Source: Bacteroidota bacterium (GTDB lineage Bacteria; Bacteroidota; Bacteroidia; JACPRZ01). From it: a stretch of DNA of 64,000 nucleotides. A program made the translations under genes and the position numbers. The notes beneath the pieces are model-generated. The model did no database searches, was not told the DNA's origin, and was given only the letters and a program-made list of their open reading frames with translations. The DNA lies in the NCBI GenBank assembly GCA_016193485.1, contig JACPRZ010000031.1, forward strand, positions 58,247 to 122,246, in the 5' to 3' direction. Below, piece by piece: positions 1 through 10,000 of the stretch. Position 1 is the stretch's first letter. Every line of letters begins with the position of its first letter.

Positions 1-1985
1 CACGATCCGCCATAATACACTTCTGTATTAAGCCGGCCCATTCCGATCCCGGCCATGTGGTACCAGAAATTCAGCAATGGGTTTGCCATTGAGGAAATAT
101 CAATGCACCCGCTTTCAAGGATTGCAGAAACAGACGGAAAGCAAGGGTTGGATGCTTCAACATAAATATATTTTCCGGCAGTTGTCCCCAAAGTGTGATC
201 AACCGAAGGACCTGTGTTGGCGGTTGGCGTGCCGTTCTGATCAACCGTCCAGTCGGTTCCATCGGCAGAAGAATTCAGAAACAATCCCGCGATGTTGCAG
301 GGAATTCCGCAATTCTGGGAGCAGGTTGCCTGCGATTCAAAATTTTCAATGTATGGGAACACGGCAAGTGGCGCCTGGCTTGTTACAGGGTAACCGGTAA
401 TGCTGTCGTTGGAATTATCTGCATCGGTTGCGAGATTTGTCCAGGTATCAAAAGAGTAAGAGCCGGGCATTGAAAGGTCGGCAGTTGCAGAAAAAGTAAA
501 AGTAATCGTATCACCGGGATTCAAAGGGGTGAATATTGTATCGTTTACTGCCGGACCTGAGTTAATGGAATACGAAACAGGGATTACGCTTTGGGTGTCG
601 GTGCCGAAATTCTGCACTATTATTATAACCGGTTCGCTTGAGCCAAGGCATCCGTTATCCGGTGAGGTTATGGCGATAACTCCCACATCGTCCGGCTGCT
701 GGGGTTTGATGAGCAAAGGATAATCTTCGGTTTCACCCCAGGTCTGGAGGTTACAGTAATCGCTGTCAGCAGGGGTAACGGCATAAATACAACGTATGCG
801 AAGGAACGTAGCGCCTGTATCCGCGGTGACGGGGATAATGATGGTACTGCTCACAGGCGCGGTAGTAGGGGGGGAGGAGAAGACAAATTCACCGGCATCA
901 CCGAAAGAGCCGTTGCGGTTGAAGTCAATCCATACTCCTATGCCCTGCTGGTAGATCGTGGTTGGTGTAATAGTAATATTGTTTGCAGTTCCTCTTGTTA
1001 CTTTTCCTGTATCGGTTGAATAATAGATGTAATTATCCGGGTTACCGTTACAGCCGGTTCCTGAATTGCTGATCCCGGCAAAATCCACTCCGTCAATATA
1101 ATCATCCGAAGTAACGCAACTGTTGGAGTAGGTGGGAACACAGCAGTTAAGTTTGTTTTCAACGGAATAATTGACTAATGTATCATTTGCGGGGCACATC
1201 TCACCGGTAAGGAATGTCCAGGCAGCAAACGAATAGATGCCGAGGGCGGATAAATCGGCAGTTGCTGAAAAGGTATAGGTTGTTGAATTGCCGGGCGTCA
1301 GGGGGGGGTTTATTGTGCCGGTTACGGCAGGACCGCCATTTAACGAATAAGCGACATCAATCTGGTTTTGAGATGAGGAGCCGAAATTCTGCACCACGAT
1401 GGTTACATTTTCAGAAGCGGTGAGCCCGCAACCGGTTACCGGGGCGGTGAAGCCGGTTACGCCAACATCGGCACTCAGCCCGGGATAATAAAGTGTTGCC
1501 GAATAACCGGCAACCGCCATACTTAGTCCATCGTGCTGAACGCTTATGATATTTTGTCCCCCTGCAATGAAAGCGGAATCAACCAGGGCGCCAGAAAAGG
1601 TTAATGAATAAGGATAAGTTCCCGCAGGAGTGCACGAACATTCACCTGATGAATCTTCATACGTGCCAATCAGGATGCCGTTCAGGAAAAAAGAAAAAGT
1701 GACAAGGTCAAAAGTATCGCAATCGGAGTAATAGAGGTTAAATGTGATGGAATCAATACCTGATATGCAGGAAAGGGTAAAGGGTTCTGAAAATTTTTCT
1801 GATGTATCACCGTAGTCGTAACCGTCAACGGAGCACATGTCGCCTGTAAAGTTTGAGCAGGTGGTATCTCCGGTACCGAAGTCAACATCATGGATGCAGA
1901 TTGAAGTTGATGATTGTGACCGGGCAATGGATGTTGAAAGGCAAAACAATGCCGTGCAAAGGAATGAAAGGAATGTTGTTTTCAT
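1..1985 (-). CDS. Secreted GEVED/CARDB/MAM-like surface protein, 3' end outside window
   Basis: An open frame runs from ATG at 1985 leftward off the window edge (661 codons visible). Residues 1-24 are a signal peptide. A Cys-rich jelly-roll-like segment follows, then a CARDB-like Ig domain, a GEVED domain at about 278-424 (with the diagnostic run around GETEDY), a second CARDB-like domain and the start of a MAM-like jelly roll with the FWYH motif. The gene at 12784 has the same GEVED-CARDB-MAM order, so the two are paralogues. I infer that the missing C-terminus carries a T9SS sorting domain and that the protein is an exported surface protein. The domain reading is strong; the substrate or ligand is unknown. 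Confidence 0.85.
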   Translation of the reverse strand, partial: MKTTFLSFLCTALFCLSTSIARSQSSTSICIHDVDFGTGDTTCSNFTGDMCSVDGYDYGDTSEKFSEPFTLSCISGIDSITFNLYYSDCDTFDLVTFSFFLNGILIGTYEDSSGECSCTPAGTYPYSLTFSGALVDSAFIAGGQNIISVQHDGLSMAVAGYSATLYYPGLSADVGVTGFTAPVTGCGLTASENVTIVVQNFGSSSQNQIDVAYSLNGGPAVTGTINPPLTPGNSTTYTFSATADLSALGIYSFAAWTFLTGEMCPANDTLVNYSVENKLNCCVPTYSNSCVTSDDYIDGVDFAGISNSGTGCNGNPDNYIYYSTDTGKVTRGTANNITITPTTIYQQGIGVWIDFNRNGSFGDAGEFVFSSPPTTAPVSSTIIIPVTADTGATFLRIRCIYAVTPADSDYCNLQTWGETEDYPLLIKPQQPDDVGVIAITSPDNGCLGSSEPVIIIVQNFGTDTQSVIPVSYSINSGPAVNDTIFTPLNPGDTITFTFSATADLSMPGSYSFDTWTNLATDADNSNDSITGYPVTSQAPLAVFPYIENFESQATCSQNCGIPCNIAGLFLNSSADGTDWTVDQNGTPTANTGPSVDHTLGTTAGKYIYVEASNPCFPSVSAILESGCIDISSMANPLLNFWYHMAGIGMGRLNTEVYYGGS

Positions 1986-2299
1986 GGGAATTATGGGGTT
2001 AATGATAACTTATCCGGTGGAAGGGGTGGAACAGAGTGCAAATATAGGATAAATTCAGAATTTTGATGGAAAGGAAAGGATGAAAAGGGATAGGGGATAT
2101 TGGGAAAGAATTTTGCCCGTGTGTCTGTTTTTTCTTTAAGGGCGGTTTGATATTTATTGAAGGAGGGGAATAGGAAAAAAATAATTAGGAAGGAAAACAC
2201 GAGTGAAAGAGCCGGTGGGGTGGTGAGGTAATGAAACGATTTAACGGTAATTTTTTGGAGATTCATTTTCTTTTTGGTTTCATGCAGTTGAAAGGGATG
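1986..2299. other. Intergenic stretch, promoter only
   Basis: This stretch of about 310 bp holds the promoter box at 2039-2046 and A/G-rich sequence on the plus strand. I see no convincing small gene, RNA or terminator hairpin. Confidence 0.5.
2039..2046 (-). promoter_or_regulatory. -7 promoter box for the GEVED protein
   Basis: On the minus strand the sequence is TATATTTG, a full match to the Bacteroidota -7 consensus TAnnTTTG, about 54 bp upstream of the ATG at 1985. No clear -33 TTG is seen at the usual spacing. Confidence 0.5.
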
Positions 2300-2882
2300 T
2301 CACTTTGCTTTCTTATTTTTCTCCTCCACTTTATACATAAATTCCGTGAGTTCTTTTGTAAAAGCGTCCAATTGGGACGCAGAATGGTTTATATGGTCAT
2401 ATATTTTCATCAGGTCATCAAGTGACGGTTTTATGAACGTCAATAACATTCATTAAGCCCAGACACTGGGCAATGGGTTGTCTTACTTTATGGGAAGTCA
2501 TGAAAAGCATTTGCTCCAATTCTTTTACATAAATTGCTTTTTCGGCATTTGTTTTTTCAATAAGAGTTCTGTGTCGTAAGGATAGAATTGCCGTTGTTAA
2601 AATGACGAACAAGGTTATGGCTCTGTTTGAATAGACCATCCAGTTTGTTTCGGGAGTAACAAACACTGCCAATTTTATTACCGTAAAAAGAGATGTAATA
2701 ATTGCAAAAAGAATTATTACTTTTTTATTTTCGCGGCAAACCAAAAAGAAACAGAACAGGTAAAGCACACCCACGGCAACACCCAATGGGGTTAAGATAT
2801 CAATAGCAAGGACAATTAACATAGATGTCAAAGCAAGGAGTTGATTCCGGGACAATGGAATAGAGTTTTTAATGGTTTTCAT
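2300..2882 (-). pseudogene. Membrane histidine-kinase-like protein broken by a frameshift
   Basis: The first frame (2882 to 2418, 154 aa) has three or four membrane helices in residues 12-105, then a dimerisation/phosphoacceptor-like helix with the H-box SHKVRQP near residue 132. It stops just after the helix begins. Shifting by one base near 2430 opens a frame to TGA at 2300-2302 that supplies the expected second helix (DDLMKIYDHINHS) and a charged end. The junction lies at an A4 run (T4 on the plus strand); three As would restore one protein of about 190 aa. No ATPase domain is present even when repaired. The shift may be a real mutation or a sequence error. Confidence 0.7.
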
Positions 2883-2911
2883 TGGTCAGGAATTTTAATT
2901 ATTGAAAGATG

Positions 2912-2919
2912 CAAAGGTA
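2912..2919 (-). promoter_or_regulatory. -7 promoter box for the kinase-like gene
   Basis: Minus-strand TACCTTTG matches TAnnTTTG and lies 30 bp upstream of the ATG at 2882. Confidence 0.5.
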
Positions 2920-2949
2920 GGAAATGCGGCAGGATGTTGAGGAATTTGT

Positions 2950-5097
2950 TCATGGATTCCCTCTGAATCCATCGGGGTAATTCTTTTTACAATAAACAAT
3001 AAACGAATTAAAATCATCCACAAGGCAGTCATATCCTTCGCTCACGAAGATGGAAGTGGTCACTTTTTCAATAATGGCGGGACCTTTTATTAAAGCGCCC
3101 GACAAGGGCATATCGCCATCGTAAACAGGAATTTCTTTGAATGAATTTAACTCAGGAATATATGCCTGCCGTTTTTCCTTTAGCGCTGCATCCGGTGATC
3201 CGGTGCGGTTTCCTTTTGCAGAGAGATCCACTCTCGCGCTTTCTCCGGTAACGCGCAGACGCACATTTATCAGTTCCATTTCTGTTCCCTCGTCTCTGAG
3301 GGAATATCCGAACTGCCGGTTGTGCTCATTGTGAAATGCAGTAAAAATATTTTCAAGGTTGAAATTGATTACGTCCTTCCAGTCAACCTGGAGTTGAACT
3401 TCATGGTATTGCCCTGCATAGCGCATATCGAGAACAGGGTTGAATGCCCCTCCTGAATCCTCCCCAAAGGGGAGGACTTCACATCCTTCCTCTTTTAATA
3501 TTTTTACTCCTTCTTCTTTCATTTCCATAAAAAGGGAAATAAATTTTTTTCTGTCAAGTTTTGTGAAAGAAGATAAATAAGAGCGGATGTAATCGTGTTT
3601 CAAATCACCGAGCAACATTCCGGCAGCGCAGAAAACCGAAGAGGTATCGGGTACCAGGAACATCGGTATTTCCAATTCGCGGCATATTTCAGAAGCGTGG
3701 ATAGGTCCTGCCCCCCCTGCTACGATAAATAAAAACTCGCGCGGGTCGTAACCCCGCTCAACCGAGACCTGCCTCACTCCCTGCGCCATGTTGCTGTTGA
3801 TGATCCGGTACATGCCGGCTGCAGTTTCAGACACGGTCAATCCCAGTTTGGAAGCAAGTTCCTTTCGTATTGCTTCTTCCGCTTTTGTTTTATTCAGTTT
3901 CAGTTTTCCCCCGGCAAAGAAATCAGGGTTCAGGTAGCCGAGAACCAGGTCGGCATCGGTGCAGGCGGGAACCTTACCGCCACGGTCGTAGCAAACGGGA
4001 CCGGGCATGGCGCCTGCGCTCTGCGGCCCTACTTGTAATAAACCACCGCTGTTAATCCAGCCGATGCTTCCCCCCCCTGCGCCAATGGTGATAATATCAA
4101 GCGAAGGAAGCGCGATACGGTAGCGGTTGATGGATCCCTCCGTGCTTGTCACACATTCGTTATTTACAACCAGGGATGCATCAAAACTGGTCCCTCCCAT
4201 ATCCACGGTGATGCAATTTTTATATCCGAGGCGGTTGGCATAAAAAATACCCGCGGTAGGACCCGCTGCAGGTCCCGACAGGACGGTAACGGCCGGTGAC
4301 TTCCGCACAATATCCGGAGTTACCACTCCACCGTTTGACTGCATGATGAGGAGCGTACCCTTGTAATTGATGCTCTTTAACTTTTCTGCGAGGTTATCAA
4401 AATAATTTGCAACAATAGGACCGGCAAATGCACTCACTACGGTAGTGCTGACCCGTTCGAAAAAACGTATGGAAGGAAGGACTTCCGTTGATGCCGTAAT
4501 AAAAAGCCCCTCCCCGTCCCTCCCCAAAGGGGATGGAGATAAACGCTCACGGAAAAATTTTACTGCTTTTTGCTCATGAATATTATTTTTAAATGAATTC
4601 ATGAAGCACACTGCCACCGATTCTACGTTTTCTTCTTTTAATTTTTTAATAAGTAAAAACAGATCTTTCGCATTCAGTTTTTTCAAAATTTTTCCTTCGG
4701 CATCTATCCGTTCATCAACAGTAAACCGTAAATATCTCGGCACAAGCGGTTCTACATTCCGGTAACGATTGTTATACTGTTCCTCGCGGATCCCCCTGCG
4801 CATTTCGAGAGCGTCACGAAATCCTTTGGTAGTAATCAATGCGGTTTTTGCACCTTTCCTTGTAAGGAGTGCGTTTGTTGCAACTGTGGTGCCGTGAACT
4901 ATGGTGTCAATGGAACTGACAAACCGCGGGAAGTCGGTTTTAATTAATTCAGCAAGTTCACGCATCCCGGTAATCAAACCAAGGGATGGATCCTGCGGTG
5001 TGGAGAGAATCTTGTGAATGGTAGCGGAACCGTTTTCAGAAACGAGCACGAAGTCGGTGAAGGTGCCGCCAATGTCAATGCCGAGGTTGTACCGCAT
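2950..5097 (-). CDS. hyuA: Hydantoinase/5-oxoprolinase family protein, subunit A
   Basis: This is a 715-residue protein of the ATP-dependent hydantoinase/oxoprolinase A family (ASKHA fold), which opens cyclic amides or carboxylates ketones. The N-terminal phosphate loop GIDIGGTFTDF is at residues 6-16, a second nucleotide motif VDMGGTSFD near 300, and the C-terminal domain contains DMRYAGQ near 555. The start at 5097 is chosen because it puts the GIDIGGTFTDF loop at the N-terminus and sits 7 bp after the stop of the upstream ATPase; the longer 5184 start would overlap that gene. No hyuB follows, so the substrate is undetermined. Two palindromic repeats are carried in frame at about residues 187-198 and 541-551. 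Confidence 0.85.
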   Translation of the reverse strand: MRYNLGIDIGGTFTDFVLVSENGSATIHKILSTPQDPSLGLITGMRELAELIKTDFPRFVSSIDTIVHGTTVATNALLTRKGAKTALITTKGFRDALEMRRGIREEQYNNRYRNVEPLVPRYLRFTVDERIDAEGKILKKLNAKDLFLLIKKLKEENVESVAVCFMNSFKNNIHEQKAVKFFRERLSPSPLGRDGEGLFITASTEVLPSIRFFERVSTTVVSAFAGPIVANYFDNLAEKLKSINYKGTLLIMQSNGGVVTPDIVRKSPAVTVLSGPAAGPTAGIFYANRLGYKNCITVDMGGTSFDASLVVNNECVTSTEGSINRYRIALPSLDIITIGAGGGSIGWINSGGLLQVGPQSAGAMPGPVCYDRGGKVPACTDADLVLGYLNPDFFAGGKLKLNKTKAEEAIRKELASKLGLTVSETAAGMYRIINSNMAQGVRQVSVERGYDPREFLFIVAGGAGPIHASEICRELEIPMFLVPDTSSVFCAAGMLLGDLKHDYIRSYLSSFTKLDRKKFISLFMEMKEEGVKILKEEGCEVLPFGEDSGGAFNPVLDMRYAGQYHEVQLQVDWKDVINFNLENIFTAFHNEHNRQFGYSLRDEGTEMELINVRLRVTGESARVDLSAKGNRTGSPDAALKEKRQAYIPELNSFKEIPVYDGDMPLSGALIKGPAIIEKVTTSIFVSEGYDCLVDDFNSFIVYCKKNYPDGFRGNP
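3445..3478. repeat. Palindromic repeat inserted in hyuA (copy 1)
   Basis: The core CCTCCCC-AAA-GGGGAGG (3459-3475) is a perfect 7-bp-arm hairpin. Read on the hyuA strand it is flanked by AAGTCC and ATTCAGGAGGGG, resembling the right half of the repeat at 57531-57615. It encodes residues about 541-551, just before the conserved DMRY motif. Confidence 0.7.
4505..4538. repeat. Palindromic repeat inserted in hyuA (copy 2)
   Basis: The core TCCCCAAAGGGGA (4521-4533) has a GCCCCTCCCC arm on its left. It is translated in frame as PSPLGRDGEG at about residues 187-197. It shares its hairpin centre with copy 1 in the same gene. Confidence 0.7.
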
Positions 5098-5104
5098 CAA
5101 TAAT

Positions 5105-6256
5105 TTATCTCCCATTATTTTGTTCCATAAAAACCAGCCACTTTTCAAGGAAAACATCATATACTTCGTAAGAGGCATTTTCATTTAAAGAAGAATCGTA
5201 AATAAGTTCCTTTTCCATTAACGCTTTCAATGATTTTCTTACAGTTGATGGATTGCCTAACCCGTGTTTATTGATAAAATTCTGCCCGGTCGGTTCGGTA
5301 ACAATGTCTTCTGCCGCAATGGCTTTCAATAACCGATATTGTTGTTCCGGCAGTATCTTCCGGTAATTGTAATATATAACCTCGCGTTCGTAAAATATTT
5401 CCTGTATTGCTTTTTTTACCTCGGCAATAGTTATTTTTTTATAATGACTCAAAAATATTTTATTGCATATATCCTGCGTATAAAAAGTATAACCTTTTGT
5501 CCAGTCCAATATAAAATCCACCGCTTCCGGTTCTATTATCTGCCTGTCCTTTTTAAAATGAATTGAAATAAAATTAAAATATTCAGTCCTGTTTAATTTC
5601 TTTAACGAAAGAAATCCCGTGCTTTGGTAAAACGCCCTTTTCGCATCTGAAAACATACTCAAAAGCAGATGACGCTGACTGCCGGAAAAAAGAAATTGAC
5701 TATTTTTTAATTGCTGAATAGATGAGCGGAGAAGTTTCTCCGTGTTTTTTTCGGGATATTCATTTATTTGCTGGAATTCATCAAAAGCGATAACATTCGG
5801 TTGTCTCTGGCTTTCCAGAAAATCAAAGATATCATCCAATGTTTTCCCCTTTTCTCTATCACTTTGCAGCGCAAAGGTCATTTCAGGCATGCCTGAACGT
5901 TCATTGAAAGAGAACTGCGGCCGAATGCTGCCGAAAAATTTCATTGCTTTTTCAATAAACTTTTCCTTGTTTACAGCGATGCTCCGGATTGCCGCATTGG
6001 CAAATTGCCTGATGAACTGGCTAAGGTTCTCGGTTCCGAATATATCCACATAAACACTATTTATTTTTTTCTCTCTGATGCGATAAAAAAAGTGATGAAT
6101 AAGCCCCGTTTTACCGAGACGCCTGGGTGAAAAAAGAGTTATATTCCTTCCGTTCAGGAGCGATTCTTCCAGGTGTTTTACTTCATCGTTCCTGTTACAG
6201 AAATAGGGGGGAGAATGATAACCGGATATTAAAAAAGGGTTGTCAGGTTTTTTCAT
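5105..6256 (-). CDS. AAA/STAND-type ATPase with C-terminal winged-helix region
   Basis: A 383-residue ATP-binding protein of the archaeal-ATPase-like family (PF01637 type) common in Bacteroidota. The N-terminal GYHSPPYFCNR segment is followed by Walker A FSPRRLGKTGL near residues 42-52 and Walker B VIAFDEFQQI near 155-164. An arginine-finger-like FSGSQRH lies near 191-197, and the C-terminal 80 residues (PEQQYRLLKAIA..., then KALMEKELIYD) look like a winged helix. No membrane segment is seen. It is cotranscribed with hyuA (7-bp gap). Two palindromic sites overlap its promoter, so it may regulate itself through the C-terminal domain (inference). The cellular role of this family is not established. 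Confidence 0.8.
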   Translation of the reverse strand: MKKPDNPFLISGYHSPPYFCNRNDEVKHLEESLLNGRNITLFSPRRLGKTGLIHHFFYRIREKKINSVYVDIFGTENLSQFIRQFANAAIRSIAVNKEKFIEKAMKFFGSIRPQFSFNERSGMPEMTFALQSDREKGKTLDDIFDFLESQRQPNVIAFDEFQQINEYPEKNTEKLLRSSIQQLKNSQFLFSGSQRHLLLSMFSDAKRAFYQSTGFLSLKKLNRTEYFNFISIHFKKDRQIIEPEAVDFILDWTKGYTFYTQDICNKIFLSHYKKITIAEVKKAIQEIFYEREVIYYNYRKILPEQQYRLLKAIAAEDIVTEPTGQNFINKHGLGNPSTVRKSLKALMEKELIYDSSLNENASYEVYDVFLEKWLVFMEQNNGR

Positions 6257-6270
6257 GTTGCTAAAAGTAT

Positions 6271-6299
6271 TATACCTTTAGTATTATACCAAAGGTATA
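6271..6299. promoter_or_regulatory. Two tandem palindromic operators over the ATPase promoter
   Basis: Site 1 (6271-6285) is TATACC-TTT-AGTATT and site 2 (6285-6299) is the perfect TATACC-AAA-GGTATA; their centres are 14 bp apart. On the minus strand site 2 contains the -7 box TACCTTTG (6290-6297), with a -33 TTG at 6315-6317 (17-bp spacing). A factor bound here would cover the -7 box and the transcription start of the gene at 6256. Confidence 0.7.
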
Positions 6300-6317
6300 A
6301 TGAAAACCATCATCTCA
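6290..6317 (-). promoter_or_regulatory. Promoter of the ATPase-hyuA operon
   Basis: The -33 element TTG at 6315-6317 and -7 element TACCTTTG at 6290-6297 (minus strand) are separated by 17 bp. The predicted start is near 6283, giving a leader of about 27 nt. A second weaker candidate (TATATTTG at 6374-6381, TTG at 6398-6400) lies upstream. The rest of the 6257-6565 gap shows no gene. Confidence 0.6.
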
Positions 6318-6565
6318 ATAGCGCATAATTTAACTGTTCAGGATAAAGTCGGAGTATACTTAGGATATTGTTGCAAATATAAGGCAAATTACTACCTCAA
6401 CGTTTCACCTGCTTTTCGTTTCACTTGTAAGAAATCTTCATTTTCCGCACTTCCCGGTTTCCTTTACGTAATTCTTTCATCTGAAAATAAGAGAAACAAT
6501 TAAGGTTGTGCAGGTTTTTATCCTACACGACTTTTACACCCGGAAACAATAAATACCCTTTAACA

Positions 6566-7012
6566 ATGAAAAAAACATACTACATAATCACGATGATCCT
6601 GGCGCTGATTTTTTCTACATCGGGACTTCATGCCGGTGACGGAAATGAAACCAGGACAGTAAAATACCGGGTGACTGCAGTAAGCGCAGCGGATGAGAGT
6701 ATCACAAGCGAATCAAATTCCGCAGAGGTTCCCTTCCCGCTTCAGATTGCGGTTCCCAACGCTTTCACTCCCAATGACGATGGCATCAATGATCAGTTCA
6801 GGGTTGTCACCGGGGGGGCTGAAAGATTTAACCTTGAAATCTATAACCGGTGGGGTGCAATGATTTTTGCAACCTCAAATCCCTCGGATTGGTGGGACGG
6901 CACTTTTGAGGGCTCTGTAGTCCAGGATGGCGTCTATGTTTACCAGTTGAGTTTGCTTACCTATAATAAGGAAAACGTTTACCGTACCGGGCATGTATCC
7001 GTAATAAAATAA
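6566..7012 (+). CDS. Stand-alone T9SS type B (gliding-motility C-terminal) sorting-domain protein
   Basis: 148 residues, with a signal peptide at 1-23. Residues 28-53 are only the second half of a fibronectin type III fold (VKYRVTAVS...SNSAEV). A complete CHU_C / T9SS type B C-terminal domain follows, with FTPNDDGINDQF, IYNRWG and the closing GHVSVIK motif. The ATG at 6566 is preferred over the upstream frame start because the signal peptide begins there. Such domains normally end much longer proteins. The neighbour 24 bp downstream is a PKD protein that breaks off in the middle of a FnIII domain, exactly where this fragment would continue. Confidence 0.85.
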   Translation: MKKTYYIITMILALIFSTSGLHAGDGNETRTVKYRVTAVSAADESITSESNSAEVPFPLQIAVPNAFTPNDDGINDQFRVVTGGAERFNLEIYNRWGAMIFATSNPSDWWDGTFEGSVVQDGVYVYQLSLLTYNKENVYRTGHVSVIK

Positions 7013-7035
7013 TTGATAACCCTAACTATTTAACC

Positions 7036-10000
7036 ATGAAAACAGCAATATTATTCACACTTGTATTTTGTTTGATCCTATACGCTTTTCCAACATCGGG
7101 CAACCCTCCGTCCGCTTCTTTTACTGCAAGCGATTCATCGGGATGCATACCGTTTACCGTTTATTTCAATAATTTAAGTTTAAATGCATCATCCTGTTAC
7201 TGGGATTTCGGGAACGGTTCCACTTCAACGCTTGCCAACCCTTCGGTGATATTTAATTATCCGGGCAATTATTCCATTACTCTTATAGTGACGGGACAGA
7301 GTGGAATGACCGATACGCTTAAAGTTACAAACCTGATACATGCTTTTGGCAGACCTGTTGCCGGATTCGCAATTCCGGATAATACCGGATGCGTGAACGG
7401 CAACCCCGTACAATTCAATAACAATACTTCAGGGGCGAATTTATTTATCTGGGACTTTGGCGATGGAACTACTTCAAGTGCGGTGAATCCATCACATGTC
7501 TATACTACTCCGGGAAATTTTTCAATAACACTTATAGCAATAACTACCTCCGGTTGCTCCGATGTAAAAGTTATGCCGGGATTTGTTGTGATCGCTCCTA
7601 ATCCGGCAGGTGATTTTTCAGTGGACACTACTAAAGCATGTGATCTTAATGTTCCGTTTACATTTACCTCCTCGGTAACAAATGCAACAGGTTACCTGTG
7701 GAATTTCGGTGACGGAACCGCCTCCGCTGCCGCCAACCCGGTTCACAATTACCTGGCGACAGGGAAATACAGCATAACACTGACGGCATCCAATACAAAC
7801 GGATGTTCAAAAATAATCACCAAGCAGAATCTGGTTTCTGTTTCTGAGAATATCACACCGAATATATCGGTCAGTTCAACATCCGGTTGCGTTCCTTTAT
7901 TTATTGCGGCTTATGGAAGCCCGGGAGGGAATTTTACCTATTCATGGGATTTTGGTGATGGAAATACGGCAACAGGAGCAACACCGGCCCATACTTACAA
8001 CGATACCGGGAATTTTGACCTGGAACTCACCGTCACTGATCAGAACGGTTGCGTTTTTTCGAAAACTTCTGCCGGACTGGTACACGCCTTTGACAACATA
8101 AAGGTGAATTTCAATGCTGATTCAATCACCGGCTGCCGTCCGCTCACCGTTCATTTTACACCTAATATCGCCTATGCAACATCATACCTGTGGGATTTCG
8201 GTGACGGAAACAACTCAACGGTCTCATCACCGGCTCACACCTACAGCACAAAAGGCGATTATACAGTTTCGCTTAAAGTAACCAATAACTCGGGATGTTC
8301 CAGTGAAAAGGAGATATTAAATTACATCCATATCAACGCTCCAACCGCAAATTTCAGCGTAGCAAACCCGGTCGGATGCATACCTCTTAACGTCTCTTTT
8401 ACTTCTCCTGCCGCATCGGGAAATGCATGGCAATGGAATTTCGGTGATGGCGCAGGATTTTCATCCGTTGGCAGCAACCTTGCAAGCCATACTTATTCTT
8501 CCGGAGACACATTCACCGTATCAATGATAGTTCATGACGCACAAGGATGTACCGATACCGTAATAAAGACAGACAAGGTTATTGCCATTGCACCTCTTGT
8601 CGCTTTCAACAACCCGGATACGGTAAAAAGCTGCACCCCGGTGACGGTAACCTTTGACGGTTCATCAATCGGAAAGAATTACTGGTCATGGGATTTCGGT
8701 GACGGTACGACTTCTACATCAGCAAATCCGCAGCATGTTTATCTTGATAACGGAATATACCCGGTGACACTTTCAACAGCAAGCGCAAATAACTGCCCGA
8801 TGACTATATTTAATTATAATGTTTACAAGATTGAAATTCCTACAGTTAATTTTTCTTTTGTACAGGATTCATGTCCTTCTTATGGAGTAACGTATACAGA
8901 TTCTTCTGCCGGAGTACAATCATGGGATTGGGATTTCGGGGACGGATCATCATCTCCGGATACAAATCCATACCATCAGTTTTCCGGACCCGGGAATTAT
9001 TCAGTATCGCTGACCGTTACGACACCGGGAGGATGCAATACCGGGATTGTGGTCTTTTGTAAAGTGATCAGTTGTCTGAGCGGTGGAGGAGGACAGGATA
9101 GCGGTGAAGTGTCAATGGGTGGATGGTTTGACTGGATATCGGGAGATGATTCCGATTCGATAACCGCTCTTTTTGACACTATCAGCGGTTGTTCTCCCAT
9201 GACGGTAAAATTTCTCAGCCCTGTTGATACAGTTAATTTCTGGTTGTGGGATTTTGGCGACAGCACGACTTCCACACTTGAAAATCCGGTTCATACTTAT
9301 ACCCGGAACGGAATTTATACCGTAACTCTTATAATTACTTCATCTGGCGGGTATAGCGATACCCTTGAATACACGCGTAAAATCATGATAGCAGGTGCCG
9401 ATGCTGCTTTTTCCTACACTCAGGTCAATACCTGCAACGGGGCGGATGTGCAATTTTATGATTCATGGAACACACCTTCCGATCTCTCATGGTCTTTTGG
9501 TGACGGTACAAATTCTTCAACATTGGATCCATCCCATTCATATTATACTCCCGGTAATTTTCTTGTTATACATGAAGTAAGTGATTCGCTGGGATGCCAT
9601 GATATTGAAATCGGAAATATTTATGTCGGAGTGGCGCTGCCTGTTTTTACATATCCTGATTCGGCATGTGCCGGTGATACAGTTCAGTTCCAGAGTAATA
9701 TTGATAATTATGCTTCTTACCTGTGGGATTTTGGCGATGGCGCCACTTCATCTGATCCTTTTCCGGGCCATTCCTTTATTAACGGTGGATTATTCCAGGT
9801 GAATGTAACGGTGACCGGCACCAACGGATGCGTGACTGCTTATCCGCTTCCGGGAAAAGTAAAAGTCCATAACCCGGTTGCTGGGTTTTCCCTGAATAAT
9901 CCGACAGCAGGATGTAATTCCCTTACCGTAAACACTTCAAATCTTTCAACGGGATCCGATTCGTGGTTATGGGAATTCGGAAACGGCAGCACCAGCGCGC

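Noticed and set aside
6300..6503. 67-codon plus-strand frame beginning at the ATPase operator
   Set aside because: No domain, no ribosome site, and its start overlaps the operator and promoter of the opposite gene.
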